Shown one piece after another: positions 11,501-22,802 of a DNA stretch of 64,000 nucleotides. The translations under genes were made by a program, and so were the position numbers. The notes beneath the pieces were generated by a model that was not told the origin of the DNA, searched no databases, and saw only the letters and a program-made list of their open reading frames with translations. Source of the stretch: Telmatactis stephensoni (Eukaryota; Cnidaria; Anthozoa; Actiniaria; Isophelliidae); contig JALIZF010001939.1 of the NCBI GenBank assembly GCA_029948255.1, positions 1,407,001 to 1,471,000 of the forward strand, given 5' to 3'. Each line of letters opens with the position of its first letter. Positions within the stretch are counted from its first letter, which is position 1.

Positions 11501-12342
11501 TATTTAGTAATTTTGTGAGAAAGGAATATATTAAAAGGCTTCAGTGATTTTCTTTTATTGAAACTTATTATATTTGTAATTAGGTGTATCTCAGGTAAGA
11601 AATATTTTCATTCAGGATTTTCTGCTATCGCGTCCCGTTGTTATCACAAGGGTCACGTACAGAAAAAGTGAGCTCAGCTCGCAGACGCTACTTTCGCGTG
11701 AGATGCAGGAGTAGCGGCTACTTTCGCAGCCCAACTTAAGAGCGACATACCTGGGAATCCAAAAAGGAAGTTCCTGGTATCGTGTGCACTAATAGGACTC
11801 GTTTGACTGTCGTCAATTTTCTTTTCCCATTCACTGACCACAGACTGTGGACTGTACCTCCCTACTATCCTGAGCAAGGCATTTTTTATTTGGCTCCAAT
11901 AATCGCGGAATTCCTTTGCGGACAGATCCATTTTATCTTTAACATGAGCACACGTTTGATTTCTGTGGTGTTTTATCCTCACTATGTCTGCCTCCAAAGA
12001 AAGATCTACATCAGGAGGTAGTATATTCCATCCTGTCGACGGCGCTGTCAGGTTACAAATTCTGCTTAACAGTTTGCACAGCAAAGATAAATCACAATCT
12101 TCAGACTTGCCATAAGAAGAACTCGAAGGATACAATATGTTCTTTTCGTATGGAAACAAGATTTTTTTAAGTAAGCTTCTGTTGCTCATCAAAACGTTTG
12201 GAAGATTTGGAGGAGGATGAATCCAATCGAATAGTCCCCTGATAATTGTTGTCCCCCCATTAACTAAGAGCCTCGCTAGTCTGATGAAATTATCTCCTCC
12301 AGGCGATGGTTGTAAAACAGTAGCAGGACCAGCAGCGGCCAT
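8506..12342 (-). CDS. Gene A: HEPN / TRADD-N / double IMPACT-N protein (690 aa)
   Basis: Five exons fit with consistent phase: 11751-12342, 10836-11040, 10410-10570, 9689-9793 and 8506-9515. Exon 1 (ATG 12342) codes a DZIP3-like HEPN domain with RNQTCAH at R127-H133. Exons 2 and 3 code a TRADD-N-like domain (about residues 198-320; 'EALEDLWQRY..EKLRNDL' corresponds to the 'RFLRAYREGALRAAL' helix region of TRADD). Exon 4 is a 35-residue linker with equal phases at both ends. Exon 5 codes two IMPACT-N (UPF0029) domains at about 381-487 and 540-650. The second is close to animal IMPACT (FNMFAYRIYD, DDGE, VVIVTRW, RFKHI) and ends in a Lys-rich tail as IMPACT does. The canonical Trp-Tyr-Gly-Gly stretch after the Arg is changed to RWKES. 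IMPACT binds GCN1 and restrains GCN2; TRADD-N mediates TRAF binding in vertebrates. The function of the fusion is unknown. The copy looks intact and is the closest relative of gene D. Confidence 0.85.
10075..10253. mobile_element. hAT-like MITE in intron 3 of gene A
   Basis: The termini are CAGGGGCGGATTTAGG and CCTGGATCCGCCCCTG, a terminal pattern typical of hAT-derived MITEs in animals. The interior has GC-rich inverted segments (GGGTGCGCACCCCC). A partial target duplication (GATGAC) is visible. The same element sits at the same place in gene D (30870-31046), so it entered before A and D separated. Confidence 0.8.
10640..10825. repeat. Short version of a 36-bp minisatellite, intron 2 of gene A
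   Basis: About five imperfect units of the form CCAGGATTAAATCTAAAG + AAAACCATTGGCGTTAAC, some with altered spacing. The matching intron of gene D has the same unit expanded about fourfold (31426-32200). Confidence 0.9.
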
Positions 12343-13991
12343 ATTCCGTCCTCCCTGTCTAACAATCTATATTTTAGTTTCCTTCAAGGAAAAATAACTG
12401 AGTAACTTGGTATGTTTTGAGTACAAGTCGGCTGCTGAAGCGAATCAAAACCGGAAATAATATTGTTCCCAGGATCTACGTCATTTTTGGTTCGCGCTAG
12501 TATCAAGCCCCTCGAGCTTTTTACGCCTGGTTTTCACTAGCGTCGCAAGCACAAACATAGCCTCCTCCGCAGGCAACTGTTCGCTTTTTCGTCGGGCCTC
12601 CTGTGTTAAAGACACGTAGTGGCCTGGACGCCAGTCTTTTTCTTTCTCAAAATTTCGCACAGGAAGCCCAAAAGGTTGCCTGCGGAGGAGGCTAGCACAA
12701 ACATAAGATTGTCTGTTTTCTACGGAGCCTCCTACGGCTCACGCTAAATACAATTGTCAGTTAGTTGACAATTGATAGTTAGTAATGACAAGTGACAGTT
12801 AGTATTGACAATTGTTTAATACTATCAATTGTCAATGCTAACTGTCCATTGTCAACTGACATTCACTCACGGGGAAAAGATGAATTTAATTTATTTCATA
12901 TATCTGAACCAGGACATTTTCCAATTGTCAGTCACATCGCCAGAAATGATAACCGTGGCGCCTGCCGTGAGCGGTCAGCAGTTATACCCTAAAGCTCAGA
13001 AATTCCAAAATGACGGATAGAACCTAGAACAACCAGAGGTTCGAAGCTAGCTATTTCTTATTCTTCTTTGCACAGTCTAAGCAATATTTATTATGATAAA
13101 AGAATATAGGAAAGGCATCCCTCTGATGAAAATGTTATGCTTGACTTGACTTGACTTGAAGATTTTCTGACATATTCAAATAAGTTGCCGGGAACTCATA
13201 TTTCGCGCCAAGGATGCGTCCGTTGTCCTAACTACTTAGAAGCTCATAGCCTGCGTGCAGCCGTTTATTTAAGCTCAAGGAGTTTGACTTCAATTTGGTG
13301 TATCGATCGCGAGTTTTCGCCCAATATTACTCAAACTATTGCCCCAGAAGTTATTGGAATATGGAGTGTGATATCGCAGGTTGCCAACAACACGTCGAAG
13401 AAGTGCTTTTTGAATTGGAAAAATGCTATTTCAATTTACTCCTCAATGAAGTAGAGCTGAGAGACTTCGAATGTACAGTTGGTCAACCAAAATTCATCAC
13501 TAGAAGTTCAACTTTTTTACTAGTACCTTTATTATGGTATTATAAGCCCTTAAAATTAGTTGCTACTAACTCATTAATTATCAAATTCTACACTATTCCA
13601 CACTTTAGGCAATCAGTTAATTATAAAAACAACAGCATGACATCCGTTCCAACAAACTCCTCACTCACCACTGCTGCTGCTGCAGTGTGTCTCTGTAACA
13701 TACTTTTTATAAGCAAATAGAAGTGGAAGCTTTTTGTGGGAAAACGTGCTATTCTAAGTTGATATATGTGTACGTTTCTAGGCTAATATTAAAAACTTAT
13801 ACATAACAGTTCTTTACCGACCAAATTGAGTAATTGTTTTCATGTTAAAATTGCATGCGAAAACTCATGCTCCATCCATTCACGGAGGGTTTAGTTGTTC
13901 TGTTATAGTGCAGCCACGTTAGTGTTCTATTCTTCTCTTCGTTGCTTAGCTAGATTTCCTTTACCAGTTGACTCAGTTGTGTTTGTTTTAT
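12343..13991. other. Intergenic region A/B: gene A promoter side and gene B 3' flank
   Basis: Near the ATG of gene A the sequence resembles the 5' flank of gene D. A MITE lies at 12558-12694. A stretch of short alternating direct and inverted repeats built on TTGACAATTG lies at 12750-12870. From about 13560 on, the sequence matches the 3' flanks of genes C (23460-23910) and D (28840-29280). No coding gene is supported; the ORF at 13295-13720 lacks any recognised domain. Confidence 0.65.
12558..12694. mobile_element. MITE with 20-bp TIRs and exact 9-bp TSD
   Basis: TIRs TAGCCTCCTCCGCAGGCAAC and its reverse complement. The target duplication GCACAAACA is exact at 12549-12557 and 12695-12703, suggesting a MULE-type mobilising transposase. 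A second copy with its own exact 9-bp duplication is at 35338-35432. Confidence 0.95.
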
Positions 13992-16900
13992 TCACTTCTT
14001 GGCTTTGCCCTTTTTCTTCGATTCCTTTTTCTCGACACCACTGGCTTTTGTTGCGAACCAACCAAGCTCAGTAGCAATCTTGATCACTTCTGTTGCGCAT
14101 GCGTTAATGTGCTTAAACCTATCAGTTCCTAATTTCACGTGTTTACTTTCTTTCCAGCGCGTTACTATTACAACAGCATTTTCCACTTGTGATACTTGTA
14201 GTAAGTGCAACAATCTTTTGCCTCCTTCATTTTCACCGTCATCATGATAATTTTCGAAGTACGCCTTTTTCTCTTCGCCATAAATCCTGTACGCAAACAT
14301 GTTGAATCTTGCATTTGCAATCTTGCGATTTTGTTTCAGTTGAGCCAACACTTGTTCAACTTGGTCTTCGGTTGCAACAACGGCAAGATGACCTTGGAAT
14401 GAACTTTTTCGAAATGTTATAGTCTGGCTATGGATGATTTCAGGTTCAACTGAATTATAAAGTAAGATGAAACAAAGTTAATCAAATGCATTGATTTTTA
14501 ATTTATTCAGTCTAATTTGAAACATTTTATTTCATATTTTATGATTATATTTATTTATTTCATATTTTATTTCATATTCTATCAGATCATTTTTAGACAT
14601 GATCACTACGACTGCTACCATTTATATAATAATTTGTATATTAGGCGCGCTCTGATTGGTCGAGAACCGTGTGTGATTACAATACACACGCATATATGAC
14701 GTCATTGAATCTTAAACGCGTCCTGATTGGTTGAAATGCTTCGATGAATGTTATATATAACCAATAGATTCCATTTGTACGTGGGTCTGTACTCTAATAG
14801 ATGCACAGATGACGTCAAAATGTGGTGAGAACAACAGTTCGTGTCGTGACGTACTTTTTTGTTCTCACCACATTTTGTCGTCATCTGCGCATCTATTAGA
14901 GTGCAGACGCACGGGAAAATGGAATCTATTTTTGTTAAATATTCCTCAGACCACATGTCGGTTCTATACCTTAAATTAAAACATTTTATTATATATATAC
15001 CGAATAAATGAGACGTTTGTATAAAACTAGGTAGTTGGAAAAACTAACCTTCTCTTCTGAAGGACTTGAATTCCTCCAAAAAGCAACGTTTATCGACATA
15101 CTCTTGATTATGTAGCCTTCCTAAGGTGAAATCCACTTTTTGACCTTCTCTTTTGATCTTTTCGTCTACGAGGACATTTTCAAGATCATCTCTCAACTCA
15201 CCACTTTGATATCTTTAAAAGTGTACAAAAATGTTTTTGTAAAAAAAATTCTATCCATCCATCACGACAACAAACAAACAAACAAACACTAAAAACAATA
15301 AGTCAGTCAGTCAGTGAGTCAGTCAGTGAGTCAGTGAGTCAGTCAGTCAGTCAGTCAGTCAGTCAGTCAGTCAGTCAGTCAGTCAGTCAGTCAGTCAGTC
15401 AGTCAGTCAGTCAGTCAGTCAGTCAGTCAATCAATCAGTCAGTCAGTCAGTCAGTTAGTCAGTCAGTCAGTCAGTCAGTCAGTCAGTCAATCAGTGATCA
15501 GTGATTAGTCAGTCAGTCCATTAATCAATTAATCGAGCAAGCAAGCAAACAAGCAAGCGACGACTGACCATGCACTTTCAATCATGTATTCATTCAATTC
15601 GCTCTTTATAACAACAACCATCCTGCTAAAACATTACCTTTTCCAGAAATCTTCGAGTGCATCAGGATCCTGTATTCGTAGTACGATTACTACTGAACCC
15701 TCGCGTACAGCTTCTGCACTTACTCCATCACGTAAAATGGCTTGAATGGCGTTCAACAGTGATCTGGGGTTGTCTTTATATTGGTCCAAAACAATGCCGC
15801 ATGCGACACACCAAGCTCCAGCCTTTGCCACGTTTATAAAGCACTTCACGGCAATATCTAAAAGTGGATTTTCAAAATAAAAACCATTTGATAATACAAG
15901 AATGATCTGATGGGGTAATGAATTTGGCCTAAATGAAGTTCATTTTTTAAGTGGTTGTTCGCTCCACCCAACTCAAAAGGTTTGCGCTCTTTACTTCAAA
16001 TCGTGGTTGAGCTTAAAGCTCTGTTTTTAAACATTTTTAATTCATAACTCGATATCGACCCAGCCAATTTTATCTACGCGTTTTCGATCGGTAAAAATGA
16101 GATGGAGAAGAGCTGCAGGTAGATTTGCGCGCGCCTCTTTGATATAACCTTTTATGTTTATTATGTTTTCGTACCTAGTATCTATAGTTTTTGAGAAAAC
16201 GGGGTCAAATTTTGGACAAAACTTCCAATTGAACTGAGCTTTATTTCCAGAGCTAGAGCTAGCAAGGACCTTTTTGCGACAGTATAGATGGAGCGAATCA
16301 GTTCGAGATTGTTAACTAAATAAGAACCCCTGCAGCGTAATATGCAGGTAGAAGTGCAAATATAAATCGGGAATGAGTCTGGTATCTTTCATTGCCGAGT
16401 TATGATATTTTTCAATTATTTTTAATTTAAAAAATCTGATCGATTCTATATAACTTTACAAATCAGTGATAATTCTACGACATGCATGCCACGACTTGGT
16501 ATAAACCGACATGAAATGAAACGGAAACTAAAACTTCCAGAAATTAGGTTAAGCCGGCGATACACACTGCAATTTTTTCTCGCGCTGGCAATGCAATTTT
16601 AGATTTTGTTGCAGAGAGAAATTGCAGCGTCTGTCATCACTCTGCAACATTGCACGCTCGTAGTGAATGTTGCAGAGAAAAGTTCAAACTTTTGAACTTT
16701 CTGCAACAATTTTTTTGTTGCGAGACATCGTTGCCGCCTATGTTGCCAGACATGATACACTCTGCAATTTCGCTCTCGCAACAAATCCCTAAAATTGCAT
16801 TGCAAGCGCGAGAAAAAATTGCAGCTTATCGCCGACTTAACCTGTCACTGTCAGACAAGTTCAGAAACATTCTGACTCGGGCAAGCAACACTGAATACTG

Positions 16901-17864
16901 AATCAGTTAAGTATCGACACCAAAGAATGAACGAAACCCCAAAGAAACTGAGTTAGATCAGAGTTTTCACTAGAATTCGATCCAGGTCAGTTAAGCATGA
17001 TCTTCAGAAATTCGAGAGGCCGTCTGGTTCAGCTGCCGAGCGTCAGTTGCAAGATGGCGATAACTACTGACCCTGAAACTATTAGTTCGCAAAACTTGAA
17101 TTCAACTGTCAGCGTACATGCTATCCTATTCATGCATATTTACTGGCGGTAATTCATCGCTAATTAAGCCAGCTCTTTGAATTGAATTCTGTGTTATTTG
17201 CAATTCCTATGAAATGATGCTATTTTTTTTAAAAATCCGTACAAAAACTAAAATGGTTCTTACCTCGGAATCCGTAAAGATAGTTCTTGATATCGCCTTC
17301 ACTAACTGGGCCAGTGCGAATCTTTCCAATGCGTTCTTCCCATTCTTTCACGATGGATGGATCACTGTATTTGGTGAGTATCCTGCACAAAGCGTTGCTG
17401 ATTTGCTTCCAATAGTCACTGAAATCCTTTTCAGAGATATCTAATTTGATTACATGAGCATACGTTTCGTTGCGGTGATATTTTACTCTTGCTATATCTG
17501 CTTCCAAACTTAAATCTGTATCTTGAGGAAGCTTATCCCATCCTGTAGACGGCTCCGTGAGGTTACAGATGTGTCTCAGTAGTTTGAACAATAATGTTAA
17601 ATCAAAGTCCTTAGACGTTCCACAAGAAGATTTGGAAGGAAAGAGTTTTTTCCATTCGTCCTGATTCAATATCTTTTTTCTTTTGAGGGTCTCTAAAACA
17701 GCTTTGTGCAGAGTCTGCAACGCTCTTGCAAGATGTAAAGGGCTGTGAAAAGAATCGAACAATCCCCTGATGATCAGAGTCCCTTCGTCAACCAAGAGGA
17801 TAGCTATTTTAATAAAGCGAGCTCGACCAGCAGATATGGGCTGTATGGCCGCAGCCGTTGCCAT
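13992..17864 (-). CDS. Gene B: HEPN / TRADD-N / single IMPACT-N protein (480 aa)
   Basis: Four exons join in frame: 17264-17864, 15638-15857, 15049-15212 and 13992-14449. Exon 1 has ATG at 17864 and HEPN motif RNETYAH at R131-H137. Exons 2 and 3 give the TRADD-N-like domain (GSVVIVLRIQDPDALEDFW then the YQSGELRDDLEN helix). The last exon begins at a TTATAATTCAG acceptor directly before the second IMPACT-N domain, so the first IMPACT domain and the linker exon seen in gene A are missing. The Lys-rich tail (KKESKKKGKAKK) remains. Total 480 aa with no stops. The exon 2-3 intron holds a (CAGT)n tract and the exon 3-4 intron a MITE; intron 1 has a foldback element absent from gene C. HEPN is closest to the copies in gene C and at 37.5-39.2 kb. 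Confidence 0.82.
14640..14945. mobile_element. Palindromic MITE, family 'TCTATTAGAGT' copy 1
   Basis: An inner palindrome pairs CTAATAGATGCACAGATGAC with its reverse complement around GAGAACAA...TTGTTCTC. Outer parts carry GCGCGCTCTGATTGGT and TGACGTCATTGAATC segments. Related copies are at about 45345-45655 and, inverted, at 63385-63690. It lies in the last intron of gene B. Confidence 0.85.
15299..15512. repeat. (CAGT)n microsatellite in gene B intron
   Basis: About 210 bp of CAGT/AGTC tetranucleotide with a few interruptions (GAGT, CAAT). It lies between exons 2 and 3 of gene B. Confidence 0.97.
16550..16847. mobile_element. Foldback MITE in gene B intron 1
   Basis: Inverted arms share GCAATTTTTTCTCGCGCT and GCAATGCAATTTT; the ends read GCCGGCGAT and ATCGCCGAC next to TTAA on both sides. 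The homologous intron of gene C (around 26520) and the relic at 35880 lack it, giving an empty-site comparison. TTAA flanks would fit a piggyBac-type duplication. Confidence 0.85.
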
Positions 17865-19429
17865 GTTTCGCTTAATTCCCTTTTCCAGTTTACATTTTGT
17901 CACGTTTTCTATTGAACTAGAGCAGTTTTAGTGTACTTGTTAAGGCGTTCTTGTTCAAAGCGACTGCTAAAGTTTGAATCAAGCTAGTCAAAAACCTTCG
18001 ATCTTCCTCTCTTTCCCGGAAATTTGGAATAGGACGCATAATTATTTCGTTCCAGGGGCCAACGTTTCTTTTGGTCGGCGCCAGTACCAAACCTCTTAAG
18101 TGAAGCAACAGGTACAGGGACTTTAAACCAATAAACTGATTTCTTTTTGAAGATTGACCGAGGCTTGGTTTAGGTTTCGATGAATATTTCTTAAACTTTC
18201 GAGTAAATTTGAAGGCTTACACTCAGTTATGAACAAGTCCCTTTGACAGCTCATCAGCCAGTTTTTCTTGGTCTTGCCGACCACGCAAAATGCTTTCCCC
18301 ATTTCAGTCCAATATTCTCATAATTAAAATTCGAAATTGTTTAGAAATAGAAAATGCACGCGCATGTGCTGTATGTAGATGAGCACGCAGGGATTGATTA
18401 ATAGATAATAAATAATAAATAAATAAACTCGTTATTTATCAGTAGCTTTCGCTAATCTTCTATTGGGCCGTCTTAAATCTCACATTCACTACCTCTACAT
18501 TGAATAAATGAGAACACGAAATTGTTAAGAAATGCAAAAAACGTAAACGAGTGCTTATCCATCGCTTGTTCTGGTCAATCGTCAAGTGCTGTTAATCTGC
18601 ACACAGCAAAGCGAGAAAGTTTTCTATTTCTTTTATAAAATACATTGTTTTGGAGCACATTCAAGATTAATTTATCAAAAAATGCGCGTATGCTGCGTCC
18701 ATATAGAGTTCGCAGTTTACGCTTCCTTCGTTCAATGAGCGCGTTTACCTTAAGGCGCAGAAAAACGAGCAACAAAATCGTGCAACTTGTCGCGCAACAT
18801 TGTTGCGTTGCTAGTTGCAGAGCAAATGTTGCTCGTATTACCGCCCAACGCGCAACAAATTTTCTTTGTTGCACGAAGTAGACAGTGCTTCTACAACGAA
18901 AATTTGTTGCGCGCGGGGCGGTTATACGAGCAACATTTGCTTTACAACTTGCAACGCAACAATCTTGCCCGACAAGTTGCACGATTTTGTTGCTCGTATT
19001 TCCGCGCCTTTACGATGGTTGTTTTATAAGAATTTTTATAGAACAAAGGACCTATAATTATGATATATGTAATAACGGTACAGTGAAAGAGGCAGTTTTA
19101 GCCTGTCAATCTATACCTGCTCACTCGCGGGAAACAGTTTTTCTTTCATACGTCTTAATCAGGACATTTTCTCGAAAAGTCAAAAAAAACATTTTCTCAG
19201 ACTCGAAGTTGTTTGTTTGTTTGTATGTTTGTTTCTTTTTTGTTTGTTTGGTTTGTTGTTTGTTTGAGCATGCATATGAGTCATGCAGCTCGTCATCATA
19301 ACCTGATACCGATATACAATGGCCTTAACCAAGAACTTTAACGTGGATGATTGCTCCACTTGGAAGACTGTATGCCCCAAATGTTGTTCAGCAAAGAATA
19401 TAGTCACTAAATCCTGCTGTGTTTTTAAC
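17865..19429. other. Gene B 5' flank and spacer
   Basis: The first 700 bp match the 5' flanks of gene C (27556-28400) and of the split HEPN exon (39153-39715), so they were duplicated with the HEPN exon and probably contain the promoter. A foldback element lies at 18754-19011. No coding gene is seen. Confidence 0.65.
18754..19011. mobile_element. Foldback MITE upstream of gene B (TTA target)
   Basis: Ends AAGGCGCAGAAAAACGAGCA and TGCTCGTATTTCCGCGCCTT are inverted; the interior repeats GTTGCTCGT, CGCAACAA and GTTGCGCG motifs in both orientations. The flanks are TTA on each side, and the gene C flank (28375-28395) shows the site without the element. A 3-bp TWA duplication is typical of PIF/Harbinger elements. 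Confidence 0.85.
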
Positions 19430-19608
19430 AAATTGAAGATAGTTTTCCATTGTCAGTACTCTTATTAATCATGGATGACGTCAAAAAATGGTCAAAACTA
19501 AAGTGGAACCACGAGCGCAGCGAGTGGTTTCACTGCTAAGTTTTGGACATTTTTTGACGTCATCCATGATTAATAAGAGTACTGACAATGGAAAACTATC
19601 TTCAATTT
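19430..19608. mobile_element. Near-perfect 180-bp palindrome (MITE)
   Basis: A 60-bp arm at 19430-19490 (including GTACTCTTATTAATCATGG and ATGACGTCA) is repeated exactly in reverse complement at 19548-19608. The centre is also imperfectly paired (CCACGAGCGCAGCGAGTGG). A partial extra copy of the arm (TCAGTACTCTTATTAA) lies near 19713-19729. Confidence 0.9.
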
Positions 19609-19896
19609 GTTTTTTACAACATTATCTTAGATCTTTTCCGTCCAAATCTGTTTGAAAAACTGTCCCAAACTTTTTTCTGTAAGGACGAGCGTGACATGTT
19701 GGCGTCAGCTATTGTCAGTACTCTTATTAACAATGGCTCTCGGCCAATCAGATTGCAAGATTTTAGTCAAATGTTGTAAAAAACTATATAACTATATTAG
19801 TTCAATGTGTATAACAGTTGTGTGTGTATATCTATATCTTGTATATTGTATTTTATCCGGCCTCACTATTATTATTTTTAGTTTAGAATTTTAGTT

Positions 19897-22052
19897 TTGA
19901 ATTTAGTTAATAAATCAACAAATCCAAAATCCAGAAAAAGCATCGGCCCCATAAAAAAGGAGGACAAAACACTGGCCTTAACAGACAAAGAAAAAGCGGA
20001 CTCGATCAATTTGTTCTTCTCTACTGTAGGGCATAAGCTAAATAGTTTGTTGCCAACATCAACACATCTACAACCTCCAACTCTGGTGAATAATGAGGTA
20101 CCACTTTTGTCTCAAGTTGCCCTGAATAGAGAAGCGGTATCCAAGAAGATAAATTCTTTGCAAGTGAAAAAGTCAGCTGGACCTGACAATATTCACCCAA
20201 AGTTGTTAAGACTGGCAGGAGATGCAATCACTACGTCTTTAATTGGCTTGTACCAGTACAGTATTGATCGCGAAGAGGTCTTCTCACAATGGAAATTGGC
20301 AAGGATTTCACCAATTCATAAAAAGGACGATGAGACGGATATTGCCAACTATAGACCAGTCTCACTTTTAAGTATTCCGAGCAAAATACTTGAATCGCTT
20401 GTGAATGACGCATTAGTTGATCATGTGTTTACATCCAACGATCTTGCCTCGGATAGACAATGGGCTTACCTAAAAGGATATTCCACTGAGCTACTACTTA
20501 CACATCTAACTGAGCTTTGGAGAAGGGATCTTGACAATGGAAAGGCCATTGCTGTAGCATTTATTGACTTCAAGAAAGCTTTTGACTGTGTACAGCATTC
20601 TCTACTAATTTCAAAGTTACAACGTAACTTTGGTGTCTCTGGACCCTTGCTTAACTGGTTAAACAGCTATCTAAATAACAGACAACAATACACTGTGGTT
20701 AATGGAGCTGAATCGGAAACTATGTTGGTTCAAGTTGGAGTCCCACAGGGCTCTGTCTTAGGGCCGACGTTATTCACTTTATTTACTAACGACCTTCCAT
20801 TTTTTGTGGTTTCAGGAGAGACTTACATGTATGCGGATGATACAACAGTATATTGTGTTGGAAATAACGGGGATGAAGCAGTCTTACTACTAAATAGAGC
20901 ATTATCGGAGCTGTATGAGTGGTGCCTTATCAATAGGCTCACACCACATCCTAAAAAATGTGAAGCTATGCTCATGACTAGGTCTAATTTTATTGGACCT
21001 ATTCCATCTGCCTCTATTGGTGGCTCCCTGATCACATGGGTTGAAAAATCACGTTTATTGGGAGTAACTGTTGACAATAAACTGACATGGTCACCACACC
21101 TGTCAGAAGTGAAAAAGAGCTTCGCAAATAAACTCAATTTACTGAGAAAATCAAGATTCCTACCCAAGAGTGTATTGGAGAAGTTCTATTTAAGTGTTAT
21201 TCTGCCGTCTGTCACCTACAGTTTGGTCACATGGGCAAGTTGCAGTAACTCAGAGCTATTTGGGTCACTGGAAAGTTTACACAGCCGAGCGGCAAGAATT
21301 ATCTACGACTTGAAGGACACGTCGAACGAAGACTCCCTAAAGATAGCCAAATGGCAGACTCTGGCTTACATTTACAAGGACAAACTCTTTAAGTTAATGC
21401 ACAATGCTTATAATGATTTATTACCAAAACAATTATGTAACAGTATTATCAATAAGAGGATGTCGAATTACGCTCTCAGGGGGTCAGATAATATTGTTGT
21501 ACCTAGAATTACATCTCGTTATTTAGAACAATCCATTAGCTATAGAGGAGCAGTCCTCTGGAACGCCATTACATCCAAGAACTCTGACATTGTTTCTGCA
21601 TCACGCAGAACTATCAGCTCTAGATTAAGAAAAATCAAAGACTTTACAGAGTTTCATTTTAAAGTATTATCTGCTTCAACAGTAAATTTTAGCAATCAGG
21701 ATTTTAAATATTTTTAGGTTTTTATGATATTTAAACTATAGCTCTGTATCACGTAGAACTATCAGCTTTAGGTATAAAGAAAAAAAAAATCAAAGACGTT
21801 ACAGAGTTTTATCTTAAAATATTATCAGCTTTAACAATGAATTTTAGGAATTAGATATTTAACTATTTTAGGATTTTATGATATCACAATTAGAAATTTT
21901 TAGATTTGTACAAGTTGATTTATATTAGGTTAATATTGATTTATCATTAGTTTTTCGTTTTATAGATAGATACACGACCCCATAATCGCAAGCTTTAACA
22001 AATATCGTGTTTAAATAAAGTTGATGTATGTATGTATGTATGTATGTATGGA
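19897..22052 (+). mobile_element. 5'-truncated LINE (non-LTR retrotransposon) with reverse transcriptase
   Basis: An open frame of 606 codons (19897-21717) codes a non-LTR reverse transcriptase: IHKKDDETDIANYRPVSLL, IDFKKAFDCV, GVPQGSVLGP and the catalytic YMYADD. The endonuclease domain expected upstream is missing, so the copy is truncated, and no start ATG is needed for the call. The 3' UTR ends in AATAAAGTTG followed by (ATGT)n, as in elements of the CR1/L2/Jockey-like groups; the clade is not settled. A partial tandem duplication of the ORF 3' end (ATCACGTAGAACTATCAGC ...) occurs at about 21745-21850. RT frame is intact, suggesting a recent insertion, between genes B and C. Confidence 0.93.
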
Positions 22053-22227
22053 GCCTCGCTCTGTTGTGAGGGCCATGCCACTCCAGTGTTGGTGTGGCTA
22101 AAGCCTCATAAATAAATAAACTAGACATTTCTAATAGAAAGTGAAGTGCTGCGAGTATGCAAGGTATACAACAACAATTGAGAGTGGGTGTATTTATTAA
22201 CCCGTGAAACCCTAAGTGAACGTACAA

Positions 22228-22802
22228 GTTGTGAGTTGTAATGGATTTCTTTTGTATCTTTGACTGGTAAATAATTAGCGATATTGTTAATACAAATTTT
22301 GCTTATTGTTCTTTTAATTTTAGTCAGTCTTTGAATCAGTTTTGAGAGAATTATCAAGCTGCGTGATCGTGTTAGATCGGTGAGCTGAAATCTAAGCTTT
22401 TGTGCTATCTGTCGAATTCAACCCTCATTCGTCAGTACAAATATTCATAAAGGTCAAAGGCTGTTTCTTTAGTAGTGACGTTTTACAGGCAGCAACAAAA
22501 GTGCGGACAAACTCATAAAAGATCATTGTGTTTCTCTAAAACCATCACTAAACTGCCTGTAAAACGTCACTAGCCTGTGACCTTTATAAATATTTGCACT
22601 GACGAATGAGGGTTGAATTCAACATGATATCGAACATGATAGCACATAAACTTAAGTTTCAACTTACCTATCCGCTAACACAATCACGCAGCTTGATAAT
22701 TCTCTCAAAATTGATTCAGACTGACTAAAATTAAAAGAACAATAAGCAAAATTTCCCTAATTATTTACCAGTCAAAGATACAAAAGAAATCCATTACAAC
22801 AT
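22228..22802. mobile_element. ~575-bp foldback element with ~260-bp arms
   Basis: The left arm (22228-22500) and right arm (22541-22802) are inverted copies with few differences, sharing for example GGATTTCTTTTGTATCTTTG, TCAAGCTGCGTGATTGTG-like and AACCCTCATTCGTCAGT segments. The loop is only about 40 bp. It lies just after the LINE tail. Confidence 0.9.

Noticed and set aside
18575..19301. Several overlapping ORFs of 78-138 aa
   Set aside because: They lie over the foldback element at 18754-19011 and its flanks; no domain or conservation in the gene C flank.
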